Part shown: one piece after another, positions 32,261-46,090 of the stretch | Layout of the letters: each line of letters starts with the position of its first letter | Position numbering within the stretch: position 1 is the first letter of the stretch | Source of the DNA: Cacajao melanocephalus | Lineage: Eukaryota > Chordata > Mammalia > Primates > Pitheciidae | DNA: 64,000 nt | Assembly (NCBI GenBank): GCA_963573385.1 | Contig: CAUYLG010034782.1 | Location: forward strand, 23,066-87,065 | Reading direction: 5' to 3' | Position numbers and translations under genes: made by a program | The notes under the pieces: model-generated | Told to the model about the DNA's origin: nothing | The model's input: the letters and a program-made list of their open reading frames with translations, nothing else | Database searches by the model: none

Positions 32261-33578
32261 ACTATTAGTTAATATACAAAAGCATCCACACGTATATTTT
32301 TCAGCCACAGGCTATACCCACAGCCCTACAAGTAAGCTCAAAGGAGACCAGGTCAGAGGTGGTGAACCTGTCTGTACAAGCCACCCCACCACTGGTCAGT
32401 TTCTACAGAGCTTGTGCTGTGGACATTGGGTGCACCAGGTACCTTGGAAGGGACACCTTGAACAGCAGAATTGCTCTGTTGTTAGGCAGTGTGACAAACT
32501 AGGTAGTAGGTCAGTTAACAGAGACTATTGGTAAACTGGAAAATCTTTTAAAATTATGCATACGTAATTTAAATTTTGACTGTAACTTAGAGTGTATAAA
32601 CTGGATCCACTCCTAAGCTCTCGATGCCAGGGTTTTGTGGTGTGGCTGACTTTAAATTGGTCCAGTAGTCAGAGTTCACATTGTCTTTGTTGCAGGAACA
32701 ACTTACACGCACCGTCTCCTGGGATTTACAAGTTCGCTTTCTTTAAAGCAAAGTGAGAATGTAAAAACCTTTGTGAAACAATCTGAGTGCAGACTCTGGA
32801 GTTTTTATGATTCCTTCCACCCGCAAGGCTTTTAGAGTTATCTCACCCACATCTAATTCAGCATGGTTTTTAGCAACTCAACCCTACTGTTTCCAAAACA
32901 TTCATAGAATCAACAACTCTCTTTTTGCACTTATATTAAATCACTTTATAAAACCCTTAATTGAAGCATGTAATTACATAACAAATAAAACTGGCATAAA
33001 TAGATATGGGCAGCAGCACAACTGGCTCTTGGCAAGCAATCAACTGTACTGGTGGGAACAGAAGTACCAAGACGAACAGAGAGCTGGCCATTAGCTGGGG
33101 ACAATCTGCATTAGCTAGGCATTAGGCAATATGTTTTACACAGGGATAGAAAGAACAGGTTTGCCTAGCGGTAAGGAGATTGATTAAGAGTTTCTGATGT
33201 GGCAATTTGTCGAATACAGAAGCACTAAACTGTTAGCAAAGAGAGACACCAGCAGGGGCTAGCAGAATTAGTATGGACCACACAGAGCCTTTTGTGTAGA
33301 CGTGTACTTCTAGAAACTGCTATTTGTGGGTAGGTAGAGAGTTCTGGAGTTCTTCCTGCATTTTTACTCTAAGAAAAAGTTTATTTCATCAGCTCCTTGA
33401 ATATTGAGAGGGTCATCTCCTGATGAAGCTTCTGTACATCCTGACCCATGAAGGGAAAGTCTCCAGGCCTCCTGTATACGTCAGAGTGTCAGATTATAAG
33501 CATCGGCAAATAGCTAAGCCGATGCTTGACTGAAGACCCGTCAGGAATGCCCTGGAGGAAACTTCTTGTGTGAGACCA
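32261..33578. other. Unassigned DNA, about 1.3 kb
   Basis: No repeat family is recognised. A perfect 10-bp stem (33498-33507 with 33518-33527) with a 10-base loop lies near its right end. A 95-codon plus frame at 32807 has no domain. Confidence 0.5.
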
Positions 33579-33589
33579 CAGTGCTCACT

Positions 33590-33888
33590 GTATCTTTTTT
33601 TTTTTTTTTTGAGACAGAGTCTCACTCTGTTGCCAGGCTGGAGTGCAGTGTCGCAGTCTCGGCTCACTGCAACCTCCGTCTCCTGGGTTCAAGCGATTCT
33701 CTTGCCTCAGTCTCCTGAGTAGCTGGGACTGCGGACATGCACCACCACACCTAGTTTATTTTTGTATTTTTAGTAGAGATGGGGTTTCACCATGTTGGCC
33801 AGGATGGTCTCAAACTCTTGACCCCATGATCCACCCGCCTGGGCCTCCCAACCTGCTGGGATTACAGGCACGAGCCACCGCGCCCGAC
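33590..33888 (-). mobile_element. Alu (AluS/Y-like), full length
   Basis: The poly-T starts at 33595 and the element ends CGCGCCCGAC at 33888. The duplication cagtgctcact is exact at 33579-33589 and 33889-33899. Confidence 0.96.
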
Positions 33889-34009
33889 CAGTGCTCACTC
33901 TAAAGTCAGAGCCAGACTACCATTCTCAGGACAGCTTCTTCAACAAACAAATGTCACTACCATCAATGACAAGATCCCAGCAACTAACAGCTACAAAGCT
34001 CTTTCTCAC

Positions 34010-34195
34010 AGTCAGACACTGTACGAGGTGCTGCATAAGCATTATCTTGTCTTTTTAAGCTTTTATGCTTAGATTTAAGCCTTACAATAACCCTATGAGA
34101 TTATCATATTTTTCCTATGTCACAAATAAGAACACTGAGTCTTAGAAGGTTAAAAACTTACGAACATACAGCTGGTAAGTAGCAGAGACTGTCTT
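34010..34195 (-). mobile_element. MIR SINE, antisense
   Basis: MIR complement: GACACTGTACGAGGTGCTGC, CAATAACCCTATGAGATTAT, CAGCTGGTAAGTAGCAGAGA. Confidence 0.85.
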
Positions 34196-34784
34196 ACAAT
34201 GGAGTAAAGGTCTTTAATCAGGACAAAAGAAAAAAGGGAGAAGGAGACTCTTCATGGGTGTAGTGATATACAGGAACATGCTGTGATTTTAACAACAGTT
34301 ATTACTTATTTAAGTGACATCCTTGAAGACAGAGAGGAGCTTAAGCTTCCAAATCAGCAACACAGATAAGGCAAAAAGACTTTATTTGGAGTGTTTTGGG
34401 CAAGACAACTGTCAACATCATCACTGGTGAGAAACTCTGGACTACTCTGCTAGGATGATGATGGTGGCCTGCTGGGAAATGAAGACCTCAAAAGGGAAGG
34501 AAGTAGGAGGGTCCTGGCTCAGTATTAGGCAGATGAACAGCCCTTCCAATGTGTTGTTTTATAATTTGTTATTTGTTTGAGAAAATCTCATTATAAAACA
34601 CTGCCCTAAAACATCACCTATGTGACCACTTGATATTTAATAGCATATGGTACGTCCCTCCCACAACGGTCAACAGGGTGAAGTCTTATCTCTGGCACCA
34701 CACCAATGGTAAGTTAGAATAAATACTTTGAAAAATATTTGGCCCTTTTATAAGAAAATTGACACATATATTACTTCCTTTCTC
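34196..34784. other. Unassigned DNA
   Basis: No repeat or gene is recognised. Confidence 0.5.
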
Positions 34785-34910
34785 CAACATCCCAGTGGGA
34801 TCAGGAGAAAAGTTATTAAATTAGCATCTCAACTTTGGCAGAGACACGATTTGTTCAAAGTCACAAAGCTGCTTATTAGATGTTATAACCAGTACTCAGT
34901 TGGTTAGAAG
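34785..34910 (-). mobile_element. MIR SINE, antisense, partial
   Basis: A weaker MIR complement: CATCTCAACTTTGGCAGAGA, TTGTTCAAAGTCACAAAGCT. Confidence 0.55.
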
Positions 34911-35079
34911 TCAGACAGGAGGATCCAGCAGGAGAAACAGGAAAAAGAAACTGACCCAAATTGAATATTTTCTGTTATTCCTAAAAAACCACAACTAGCC
35001 TTGAGTAATCAAGAGATGACCATATCAACACTTTAAGGTCCTTGGTTGAAAGGCAAATTATAGAAATACAGTCTCATTT

Positions 35080-35225
35080 TCATTCATTCATTCATTCATT
35101 CATCCCATGGATATCTGCTGAACACATTCTACATGCCAACCGACGTGCTAAGCCACAGGCATACAGTTACCAGCAGATGTACAAAATTGCTGCCCATGTT
35201 CTCTTAGCTATCGATTCCATACTGT
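35080..35225 (-). mobile_element. L2 3' end, antisense, with (ATTC)n
   Basis: The L2 terminus complement begins as an ATTC tetranucleotide run (35078-35103), then ATCTGCTGAACACATTCTAC and ATGCCAACCGACGTGC. Confidence 0.65.
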
Positions 35226-35384
35226 ATAGCTTGTACTAAGAACTAAGAGGCAGAATTCTTTAAGCCAGATCCACAGCTGGCCAGCAAGGCATCTACTAAC
35301 CTCCTGAAAACAAAGACACTTTTGGTTGTGTGTTTATTTTTCTAAGGAATAAGTTCCTAGCTTTTACTCAGTGCTCAATTTCTT

Positions 35385-35672
35385 TTCTCTTTTTCTTTTT
35401 TTTTTTTTTTTTTTGAGATGGAGTTTCACTAATTTGCCCAGGCTGGAGTGAAGTGGCACATCCCCCAAGTTCAAGCGATTCTCCTGCCTCAGCCTCCAGA
35501 GTAGCTGGAATGATAGGTATTACTACCATGCCCAGCTAATTTTTGTATTTTTAGTAGAGACAGGGTTTTGTCATGTTGGCCATGGTCTCAAACTCCTGAC
35601 CTCAGGTGATCCACTCGCCTCTGCCTCTCAAAGTGCTAGGATTACAGGCATGAGCCACCACTGCCAGCCCAT
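35385..35672 (-). mobile_element. Alu, antisense, internal deletion
   Basis: A complete-ended Alu with T-rich tail complement at 35385-35414. About 40 bp are missing from the right arm at 35459-35460 (AAGTGGCACA joins CCCCCAAGTTC). The duplication ctcaatttctt flanks it at 35374-35384 and 35675-35685. Confidence 0.94.
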
Positions 35673-35685
35673 TTCTCAATTTCTT

Positions 35686-36519
35686 ACCTTTAAAAGTTAA
35701 CTGATAGTAAAAGAACCATGATTGAAATCAAGGAATAAACAAGGAGTTATTACCGACGAAGGGCTAATGTCCTCCTTTACTGACCTCTCCATCCAACCTC
35801 AACCCCTGGTCACATTTTATCTGACAAATCCCCAGTAGTCACCAGGGTCTAACAGTGTGGTATTTGCCTTGTAATCTCCAAAGGACTATATACAAATAAT
35901 AGTTAATGTTACGGCCATTACTACTCAATTTGTAGGTTTCTTCTTCCAACAGTTCCAAAGAAAGACAAATATTTAATGAGCAGCCGCTGCGTTCCAAGGA
36001 TGTTACTGCGTAACACAAGGTCATTTATGAAGTGAGAGAAGAGAGACTCAGCTCTCGAGCTACCCCACTGGCCAGCAAGTTTGATGTTTTTAGTTTTCTA
36101 TTTGTCTTTCCTTCCATCCGGCTTTCCTGCATTACTTTTTTTAAGATACAAAACCACCAGAAATTTTTAAATGGTTATTAATTCTGCATATTTTAAAATG
36201 ACATTAGCATATCCTGAGGCTAAACGGGACCAGGTAGTTTTTATGAATATAATAAATACATAAAAACGCATCCCCACAGAGCTGGGAGTAGACATCTATG
36301 TTCAAAAACCCTCCTAGGAACTAAGAGAAATTAATGTTTTTCATTATAAGAACCCTGGGCACAATGTATAGGCTGAATCCTGAATTACACAGTGATTTGC
36401 TAGATTTTCTTATCCTCCTTTATTTGATATACACTACAGTGAAAAATTCTCTGAAGAATTTAAGGAAGCACTGTCACATAATTGCAGCATTTGAAGACTG
36501 ACACCCAAATGCATGCATG
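35686..36519. other. Unassigned, repeat-poor DNA
   Basis: No repeat or gene is recognised; a minus-strand frame of 61 codons at 35839 has no domain. Confidence 0.5.

Positions 36520-36553
<34 letters not shown>
36520..36553 (+). repeat. (AC)n microsatellite
   Basis: About 17 uninterrupted AC units. Confidence 0.99.
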
Positions 36554-36556
<3 letters not shown>

Positions 36557-37639
36557 CTTTCCTCAGCTTACACTTTCAGACTGCTTATCCTATAAAGACG
36601 ACTTATTTTTTAAAGTAATTACACTTATTTTGACTAGGCTGGCTTCTTAAGACAGTTTAGTTATATTCATTGCAAAAGCATTTGGAAATGGTCTATTTGT
36701 TTCCTCTCTCCCAGCACACATACTATCAATTTATCTTGTGGTTATGAAAGAAAGAAACACCCCACAGGAATCCTGCGTTTTCAAAGTAGGTAGGTGTGTA
36801 ATATCTCCAGCTTTTTCAGGATTTAAAGCAAAGTATAACTAGAGAAACGCTCCTGTCTTCTGCTGCTGTTCAATTCAATGAAAACACCGCAACTTGACTT
36901 TGCAGAACACAAGTATATCTCCCTTTCCTTTGACAGCTCTAGTAACAGTGCCGGGGTTAGAAGCAAGATCCTCAGAATATGAAAATCAAATTCTATATAA
37001 TCTGCTTACAGCGGAAGCAAATTAAAAGTGATTTTTGTAAGTTTTTGAGCTCAACATACGGTCTTTACCACAAATGGAATTTGACACTCCATCTCTCCTA
37101 ACCAATGACCTGAGGGTATTTGTCTATCCAGAAGCTTACAATTAGCTAAATCCACTCTAGTAACGGGCTGTCCAGTCCACATTAAAGACATATTTGCTTA
37201 AATTCTCTAAACAGAATCCATTTTCTGCTTTTTATTGGTAAGTAATTTCCCTGAAAATCACTTAAGCATTCCAGTTTACTGCACTATCTCAAAAACAGCA
37301 TAACTTTCAGCCCCCCTTTCTTGGTCATAACATATTACAAAGTCAATCTAAGCCAAGAATATAAGAAGCAGCTTTGTTGCAATGCCTTTTTTTTTTTTCT
37401 GTTGTGGTTACACCCACTCTTTGGAAAGAAAGCAGAGGCTCTCATCTGCCTCACAATGACCAGCTTTAAGAACACCATGCAGGTTGCATCTCTGCAAACC
37501 AGACTAACTGCTTATACATTGGAAAGGAAAGCTAGATTATTCAAGCCAAGTGGAAATTTACCTGGAGATATTCGGGATTTATCTTTTGTTATTGTATGAG
37601 ATACATGCTACATATCAACAGGCAAATGTTTCCAAGTAG
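36554..37639. other. Repeat-poor DNA, about 1.1 kb
   Basis: No repeat is recognised over this interval, unusual for this window. There is one T run (37388-37399). A plus frame of 92 codons at 37321 shows nothing protein-like. It is a candidate for a conservation check. Confidence 0.45.
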
Positions 37640-37784
37640 TACAGCCTAATGTTTAAGAGTGCAAATTTTATTGTCAAATGGAATGTGTTTAAATCTCACC
37701 TGTCACTAGTTAGCTGTATGGCTCCGTGCAGGTTACTAAAACTTACTGTACACAGCTTTCTATTTGGTGGTATAAAGATAGCAA
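37640..37784 (+). mobile_element. MIR SINE, 5' portion (split by L1 insertion)
   Basis: Sense MIR: TTTAAGAGTGCAAATTTTAT, TTAAATCTCACCTGTCACTA, TTAGCTGTATGGCTCCGTGC. It breaks at the L1 target site and resumes at 38111. Confidence 0.75.
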
Positions 37785-37875
37785 GGAAGGCAGCAAATCA
37801 CACTGCCATGTGTGTACCTATGCAACAATCTTGCATGTTCTTCACATGTACCCCAAAACTTAAAATGCAATTAAA
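37785..37875 (+). mobile_element. L1PA-type 3' end, about 90 bp
   Basis: Extremely 5'-truncated: GTGTGTACCTATGCAACAAT, TTCACATGTACCCCAAAACT, then AATTAAAAAAAAA. It is followed directly by a second, different L1 3' end. Confidence 0.85.
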
Positions 37876-38110
37876 AAAAAAGATACATTGGATTTGGGGG
37901 ACTCATGGGAAAGGGCGGGATGCGGCAAGGTTAAAAGCCTACACATTGGGTACAGTGTACACTACTCAGGCGATGGGTGCACCACAATCTCAGAAATCAC
38001 CACTGAAGAACTTATTCATGGAACCAAATACCACCTGTTCCCCAAAAAACCCTATTGAAATAAAATTTAAAAATAAAAATAAATAAAATAATAAAACATT
38101 TTTTAAAAAA
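37876..38110 (+). mobile_element. Older L1P 3' UTR and tail fused to the previous piece
   Basis: The text GGGGGACTCATGGGAAAGGG, TTGGGTACAGTGTACACTAC, GATGGGTGCACCACAATCTC, CACCTGTTCCCCAA fits an older L1 3' UTR (L1PB/L1MA-like). An A-rich tail ends at 38110. The duplication aaagatagcaa lies before the first L1 piece (37774-37784) and after this tail (38111-38121). A frame of 145 codons (37649-38086) crosses MIR and both L1 ends and is not a gene. Confidence 0.8.
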
Positions 38111-38165
38111 AGATAGCAATGGTATCCTCTCACAGACTCAGTGCAGGGATTAAATTGCAGTATCC
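38111..38165 (+). mobile_element. MIR SINE, 3' portion
   Basis: It continues the MIR from 37640: ATGGTATCCTCTCACAGACT, then GCAGGGATTAAAT. Confidence 0.7.
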
Positions 38166-39785
38166 TAAAACCCCTCCTTCTCAGGCTGTCTTTGGAAATT
38201 TGACATTCACCAGCTTCATTAAACAGAGCTTCAGGTCTTTCCATGTCTGCCTTTTGCCCACAAAAAGTGGGTGCTGGGAGGACTTCTTCCTACACGACCA
38301 GAGAAGCCATCAATCCAAGCATTCCCTAAAGAGAAGTAATTCTCTCTTGAAAAGGAATTCTACTTTCAGCTTTAAAATTAAATAATTTAGGTAAAAGCAT
38401 CAAGCATAGTGCATAGCCAATTCTTTTAAAAAATGAACAAAGTTGAATCTGTAGCTTGCTCACTTTTGTTTCCTCAAATTCTTAGAGCAAAATATTTCTG
38501 CTATTATTGAAAAAATAAATTAGCCAGGCATCTGCCTCCCCATGCCTTTCCTTGGGAGACACTCTTTATCCTGCCCCAGAACTTTCACTGGCCATAATAT
38601 CCCTGTCACATTTTAGGTTTTCTGTTTCCTACAGCCTCCTTTGGCAGACATCATAGAAGGAGAGAGAAGGAGGAGCAGAAGACAGCAGTAAGAATTAGGG
38701 AACTTGCTCTGCTGATGGGCAGTGGGATACCCAGGTCATTGAGAGGTGCAGATCCCTTCAGTATCCAAACAATATTCAAGCTTCTGACAGGAGCAACTGC
38801 ATGGCCAATATTCTTGTCTTCTTTATTCATCCATGAATGCATATGTGATAAACCCCTGGATCCTTAAAGTACCCTGACTGCGTCTCCCTTTCCCATAATC
38901 CAAAGAATCTACCTTCTACGCTTCCTGTTGGATTCACATTTCATCCTCACACACACAACTGACTTTCAGGGAGGAGCAGCCCATGACTGATATCCTCTAT
39001 CTATCAGATACGTATCTTCCTCACAAGATAGCAGGGAACCATGCAGTTGTCCTCAATTGTTGGCTCACTCCTGGGCTCCTATCAAAGGCAGGCAGAGAAC
39101 GTCAATTGGCATCCAGTCCTTTTTGCAACTCACTATTTCCCTAAAATGTCTTCATACAAGAGCAAGCACCAAGCGGATAACAGTCATGAGCAAAGACAAC
39201 TGATATGCTCCTTGGGGAAACACCCTGCTTCTAGGAATGTGCTCCCTTGAGTCCCAAGAAATAGTCTGCCTGTGGTCTGAGTTGATACAGACCGCAGAGA
39301 TTCCCACACTTGGTTGATAGGGCTCCTGCCCTATGCTGGGTATATTCTTGGGCTGCTGGAAAGCTGGGCTTGGCTTTAGCTCATCAACCCTTTGACCTCT
39401 TCAGCCATCAGCCACTTTCTGGCCCATAAACCAATTGCTATTTGTCAGACTTTTCACATCCCTGCAAACCCTCATAATCTACCTGCTTAAGGTGACTCAG
39501 AGTTCATGGCTGTGTTTGGTCCATGCTAACTGCCCAGGGTTCTCAATCTCCTTAGTCTCAATGCTAAAAGAGGATGGTATTCCACTTAACTCATCCCACA
39601 ATATTCCTTAGCTACAGATAGTGGTTCATCTCAACTGACCCAGCTCTGGTACCTTGACCCAATAGAACCTGAAATTTTCACATCATATTACTGGAATCAG
39701 AAGATCCAGGTTTTCGTCCTGCACTCATTCTATACGATCTTGGCAAATAGTCTCTAGATATGAAATCACTTCCTAAACTCTACTG
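38166..39785. other. Repeat-poor DNA, 1.6 kb
   Basis: It is the longest stretch after 3.2-5.1 kb in which I recognise no repeat. Short frames (63-88 codons) show no domain. Confidence 0.45.
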
Positions 39786-40236
39786 ATGTATTAGTTTGCT
39801 AGGGCTGCCATGACAAAATGTCACAACCTGGATGGCTCAAACCACACAAATTTATTGTCTCACAGTTCTAGAGGTTAGAAGTCCAAGGTCAAGATGTTGA
39901 CAGAGTTGGTTCCTTCTGTGAGCTGTGAAGGAAAGGTCTGTTCCAGAACTCTCTCCTAGCTTTTGTAGGCCTCAAGCATTTCTTAGCTAGTATATGGCCA
40001 TCTTCTCCCTGTTTTATTTTATACCATCTTTCTCCCATGTGTGTATGTCCAAATTTTCCCTTTTTATAAGGGCACCGGTCATACTGGATTAGGGGACCAT
40101 CCTATTTCAGCATCACCTCATCTTATCTAATTACATTTCAAATGAGCCTATTTACAAAAAGGTCATATTCTATAATACTGGGAGTCATGACTTCAGAATA
40201 TGAAATTTGGAGGGGCTCACAATTCAAGCCACAACA
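39786..40236 (-). mobile_element. MLT1 LTR, antisense
   Basis: The complement runs from TGTATTAGTTTGCTAGGGCT to CACAATTCAAGCCACAACA. CTTTTTATAAGGGCACCGGT and GGTCATATTCTATAATACTG lie in between. Nearly complete, about 450 bp. Confidence 0.9.
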
Positions 40237-40964
40237 AATGGCTACAAAAGCATCTTGCAAGCTGTAAAAGTACTACACCAACATCGGGAATGATTATAAA
40301 TCAAGCATACTCATTAGTCAGTTTATTTTTTGAGCTTTACAGTACATGGCCATCCTATTGATCAAGCTGCACATAAGAACTGACTGGAAGTGGCCTTCTT
40401 ACTTCTATAAAAGTGAATCTTATCTTTCTGCAAGTGCTGTTTTCCTCTCATTTATTGATTTGCATAAAATGCCACTTAATGCTTAAATATTTATATTATA
40501 TGGACTCAGTAATAGCTTAATTTCAACAAAATAAAAAGGTACATTATCTCTTACTGCAGACAGAGTCCTCTTTTTCCAAGTCATTTATATTTCCATCTCC
40601 CCAAGACAGAACTTATATAAATGGATTCATGGCATAGAAACAAGATATAGTCCTTGCAGGGGAAAATCTGACTGAACAAAGGGTTAGTACTCTGAATCTA
40701 TCTGAATCTCTTCTCACATAAGAGTTCCTCTAAAGCCTAAGTTGTAAGGGGGACACTTGGAAATCAAACTGAAATGTTAGTTACTATTTCCCTTAAGGAA
40801 GAAAAAGAAAGGAAGGTTTCTGATTCCATTTTCCTGTTTATCCAAAATGTTAGTATTGGGCCCATCTTCTTCCTAGGGGAGGCTGATGACAAGAATCAAC
40901 AATTGTTTTCGCAGATAATGGCTATGGACATTTTATAACACCTCTGAAAATTATTTTTAATTAC
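40237..40964. other. Unassigned DNA
   Basis: No repeat or gene is recognised. Confidence 0.5.
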
Positions 40965-41409
40965 AAGGCCTATTGGTTTCCAATGGCTGCTATCACAAAT
41001 TACCACTCTCTCAGTTCCAGAGGCTACAAGTCCAAATTCTGGCAGGTGCATGCTCTCTCCCAGGGCTCTAGGGAAGAGTCCATTCCCAGCCTCCTCTAGC
41101 TCCCGCGGCTGCCCCAGCCTTCCTAGGTTTGTGGCAGCATCACTCCAACCTCTGCCTATCTTCACGTCGCCTTGTCCTCTATGTGTCTGTACCTTCTCTT
41201 CAATCTGAATCTCCCTCGACCTCCCTCTTGTAAGGATACGTATGATGGCATCTAGGGACAACCAGAGTAATCCAGGTAATCCTGTCATCCCAAAATCCTT
41301 AACTTCATCCCATCTGCAAAGACCGTTTTCCCCTCACAAGGTCACATTCAGGGGTTCCAGGGACTCAATGTGGATATCTTCTAAGGGGCTATTTTTCAAC
41401 CTACTACAC
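40965..41409 (-). mobile_element. MLT1 LTR, antisense, diverged
   Basis: TTTCCAATGGCTGCTATCAC, CAGTTCCAGAGGCTACAAGT, CACAAGGTCACATTCAGGGG and the end complement CAACCTACTACA. It carries a small deletion near its left end. The 130-codon minus frame here (40896-41288) is LTR sequence. Confidence 0.82.
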
Positions 41410-42303
<894 letters not shown>

Positions 42304-42354
42304 GGGTACTACTTTTTAAAGTACCATTGGCATTCGCTAAACAAATATTACCGT

Positions 42355-42640
42355 TTCTTAAAAGGACAAATTCTGTATGATCCCACTTATAGGAAGTACC
42401 TAGAACAGTCAAATTCATAGAGACATAATATAGAAGTCGTTGTCAGTGGAGGGAGGCAAAATGGACAGTTGTTATTTAATCTGTAGCTTCAGTTGTATAA
42501 GACAAAGAGTTCTGTGGCTGGATAGTGGTGATGGCAGCATGACAATGGGAATGCACTTAATGCCATTGAAACGTACACTTAAAAGTGGCTAAGATGATGA
42601 ATTCTATGTTATGTGTACTTTATACCAATGTTTAAATTTT
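42355..42640 (+). mobile_element. L1M LINE 3' UTR fragment
   Basis: Sense L1M: TGTATGATCCCACTTATAGG, AGTCAAATTCATAGAGACAT, AACGTACACTTAAAAGTGGC. The same family region occurs again at 55156-55632. Confidence 0.82.
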
Positions 42641-43409
42641 TCTTAGGAAGCAGTGTATCTTGGACAATGTTGGTGCCCCGGGTTCCTGTTCAACATTTTT
42701 GTGCATCTCTTTCTTGTATAATCTTCATTCCAGCAATCAGCACCCATAGATTATCTTTTTAGGACTTCCCTCAGGTAACTTGAGCCACTGTGCCCTCACA
42801 AATGTCCAGGAAGTGCCTGGATGGCCTCCACCCAACAACTCAGGGGTGCTCCCTGGTCAGGACGCCTCTGCACACAGCTTCTGCTGCAGAGCTCCTGTGG
42901 GATCAGGCTGAACATACCCTCCAAAAAGTTCTGTGTGAGATTTGTCTTTTGCTTGGCTTCTTCCCATTCCTTGGTTCCCTGTCATGCACACCAGTCTCCC
43001 TTGGGAGTCCTTCCTAAAGAAACTACTTGTACCCCCACACACACCCCATTTTGGTTCCCATTTTGACCCGAGTCAGTGAGAACAAATTCATAGACTAGAA
43101 CCCATTATATAATTCTTCCATCAAAAAATATAAATTGTGCTCTCCCTTCTGGAATTAGTGGAGATTTTTAAATGACATGACATCAGGAAGTATATGAAGA
43201 AGGCCATATAGGGGATACGAAATGTTGAGGCATTTCAGCACAAGAATAAAGTAATTCAGGTTGGGATAGCCACGGACAGCTGCATGGAGGGAGGGAGTGG
43301 GTCTAAAAGGGTAGGAAGGATTTGGATAAGCAAAGAGTAGGTGATGGCAGCTCAGAAAAAGAAGAAAATGATGCCAGAAGTGAAGGTGGAAAAAAAAAAG
43401 TGCATTCTG
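42641..43409. other. Unassigned DNA
   Basis: Short overlapping frames (61-81 codons) near 42790-43066 have no domain. No repeat is recognised. Confidence 0.5.
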
Positions 43410-44415
<1,006 letters not shown>

Positions 44416-44580
44416 GAGGTGCAATGATGGTTCATGCCTGTAAACTCTGCACTTTGGGAGACTGAGGTGGGAAGACCACTTGAGGCCAGGAGTTCAAGGC
44501 TGCAGGGACCTATGAGTGTGCCCCTGCACTCCAACTTGGGTGACAGAGACAGACCGTGTATCTAAAAACAAAATAAAAAT
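44416..44580 (+). mobile_element. Alu monomer (FRAM/FLAM-like)
   Basis: A single arm: GGTTCATGCCTGTAAACTCT, GGCCAGGAGTTCAAGGCTGC, then CCCTGCACTCCAACTTGGGT and an A-rich tail. Fossil monomer or deleted AluJ. Confidence 0.75.
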
Positions 44581-44584
44581 CTTA

Positions 44585-44624
44585 CAGAAGTCTCAAACCA
44601 TCCCATGAGGTAGGCATTATTTTG
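44585..44624 (-). mobile_element. MIR fragment, antisense (split by Alu)
   Basis: CCATCCCATGAGGTAGGCAT.. is MIR complement. It probably continues after the Alu at 44911-44975 (AAGACTCATAGAATCAGATA). Confidence 0.5.
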
Positions 44625-44910
44625 GCCAGGCAGAGTGGCTCACTTTGGCAGGCTGCAGTGGGAGGATTTCTTGAGGCCAGAAGTTTGAGACCAGCCTGGG
44701 TAACAAAGTGAAACCCCTGTCTCCACAAAAAAATTAAAAAATTAGCCAGGTGTGGTGGCATACGTCTGTAGTCCCAGCTGCTCAGGAGGCTGAGGTGAGA
44801 AAATCACCTGAGCCCAAGAGTTAGAGGCTGCGTGAGCCATCATGGCACCACGGCACTCTAGCCTGCACAACACAGTGAGACTCTGTCTCAAAAGAAAAAA
44901 ATGGCAATTT
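44625..44910 (+). mobile_element. AluJ-like element with left-arm deletion
   Basis: GGCCAGGCAGAGTGGCTCAC jumps to TTTGGCAGGCTG (about 20 bp lost), then a normal J-type middle and right arm to CTCTGTCTCAAAAG. Confidence 0.9.
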
Positions 44911-44975
44911 AAAAAAACCAAGACTCATAGAATCAGATAACCCAAAAGAACAAGGCAGTAGTTAATGCCTCATAC

Positions 44976-45839
44976 TCAATTAAAGGGACACCCAGATATC
45001 TCTTCTGGACATTTCAGTCTTTCAACTATTCCTGATAGTGATCAAATGATTTTGAGAAACATTGGGTTAAACAAAGTTATCCGTTAGCTGTTCTCAAAGC
45101 CTTTAATGCTTAAGATCATTTAGAATCAAGAAGCTATGCACTATTTTCCAAATTTATGTGGCTGTGAGACTCTTTTTCATGTAAACCTTTTTAAGATATT
45201 GTAAAACCTCAGTATTCTGCAGAGCTCTGTTTGGGAAACCCTGAATATTAATACCTCCTGGAGATAGCAGAAGAAAGGATGATCTTTCCTGAGGATTGTG
45301 GTGGCTTAACAATTTTTGTCAGTCCTGCGTGAGCAAACTGGTCCCACAGATTTCCTGCAGCTTGTCCTCATCTTGTCACTCATTCCCCTCCCCACCCCAC
45401 TACATGACACAGAACACACTTTCAGTCTAGCACATAAATGGGCTGAAAGGATTAGACAGCTAATGATTCTTGTCTCTTCCCCAACCCCATCCCAAAGTTC
45501 TATATCTACACATGTTATTTGCGTCTGGCATGCCTTGGGCTCCATTAGAGACAAAGACATTTCTCAAGAGAAAGGATTTGTGGCTAAAATACACCTGCCA
45601 CATATATGTCTGTCAACTGAGCTATCAATTTAGAATGTTTAAGAGCACTCACTTAAAAACATTTAAGAGCTATCTATTTAGAACATTTAAGAAGAATGAA
45701 CAACTGTTCTAATCAGCAGTCAGCTGTTTGGAGAAAAAGATATCTTCTTCTACCCTGGCTCAGACAATAAAGAAAGGCACGAAACCACTGGAAGTTCCTT
45801 CTTTCTAGGACAAATAGAATTCCTAGTCATTCTGCACCC
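44976..45839. other. Unassigned DNA
   Basis: A short imperfect internal repetition (AACATTTAAGA-like units) lies at 45634-45695. Opposing frames of 84-105 codons at 45306-45633 overlap each other and lack domains. Confidence 0.5.
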
Positions 45840-46090
45840 CAGTGAGCAAAGTGTGGCATTTGAAACCAGAAGACATGAATTCAAGTTCTAACCTTTACAG
45901 TCACTACTGTGTAACTTCAGACAAGCATTTTCCCTTTCTGAACCTCCACTCTTTCATGTGTGAAACAAATATAAAAGTAACACTGAGCTCAGAAGATTAC
46001 CCTGAGTATCAAAGTATTCATTGAGATAACACATATGAAGCACGTACTGTGTACCCGGCACATAATAATTTCTCAATATTAATGCTCCCC
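45840..46090 (+). mobile_element. MIR SINE, near full length
   Basis: Sense MIR: GACATGAATTCAAGTTCTAA, TACTGTGTAACTTCAGACAA, TTCTGAACCTCCACTCTTTC, TACCCGGCACATAATAATTT. Confidence 0.85.

Noticed and set aside
37649..38086. 145-codon plus frame
   Set aside because: It crosses a MIR and two L1 3' ends; no coding meaning.
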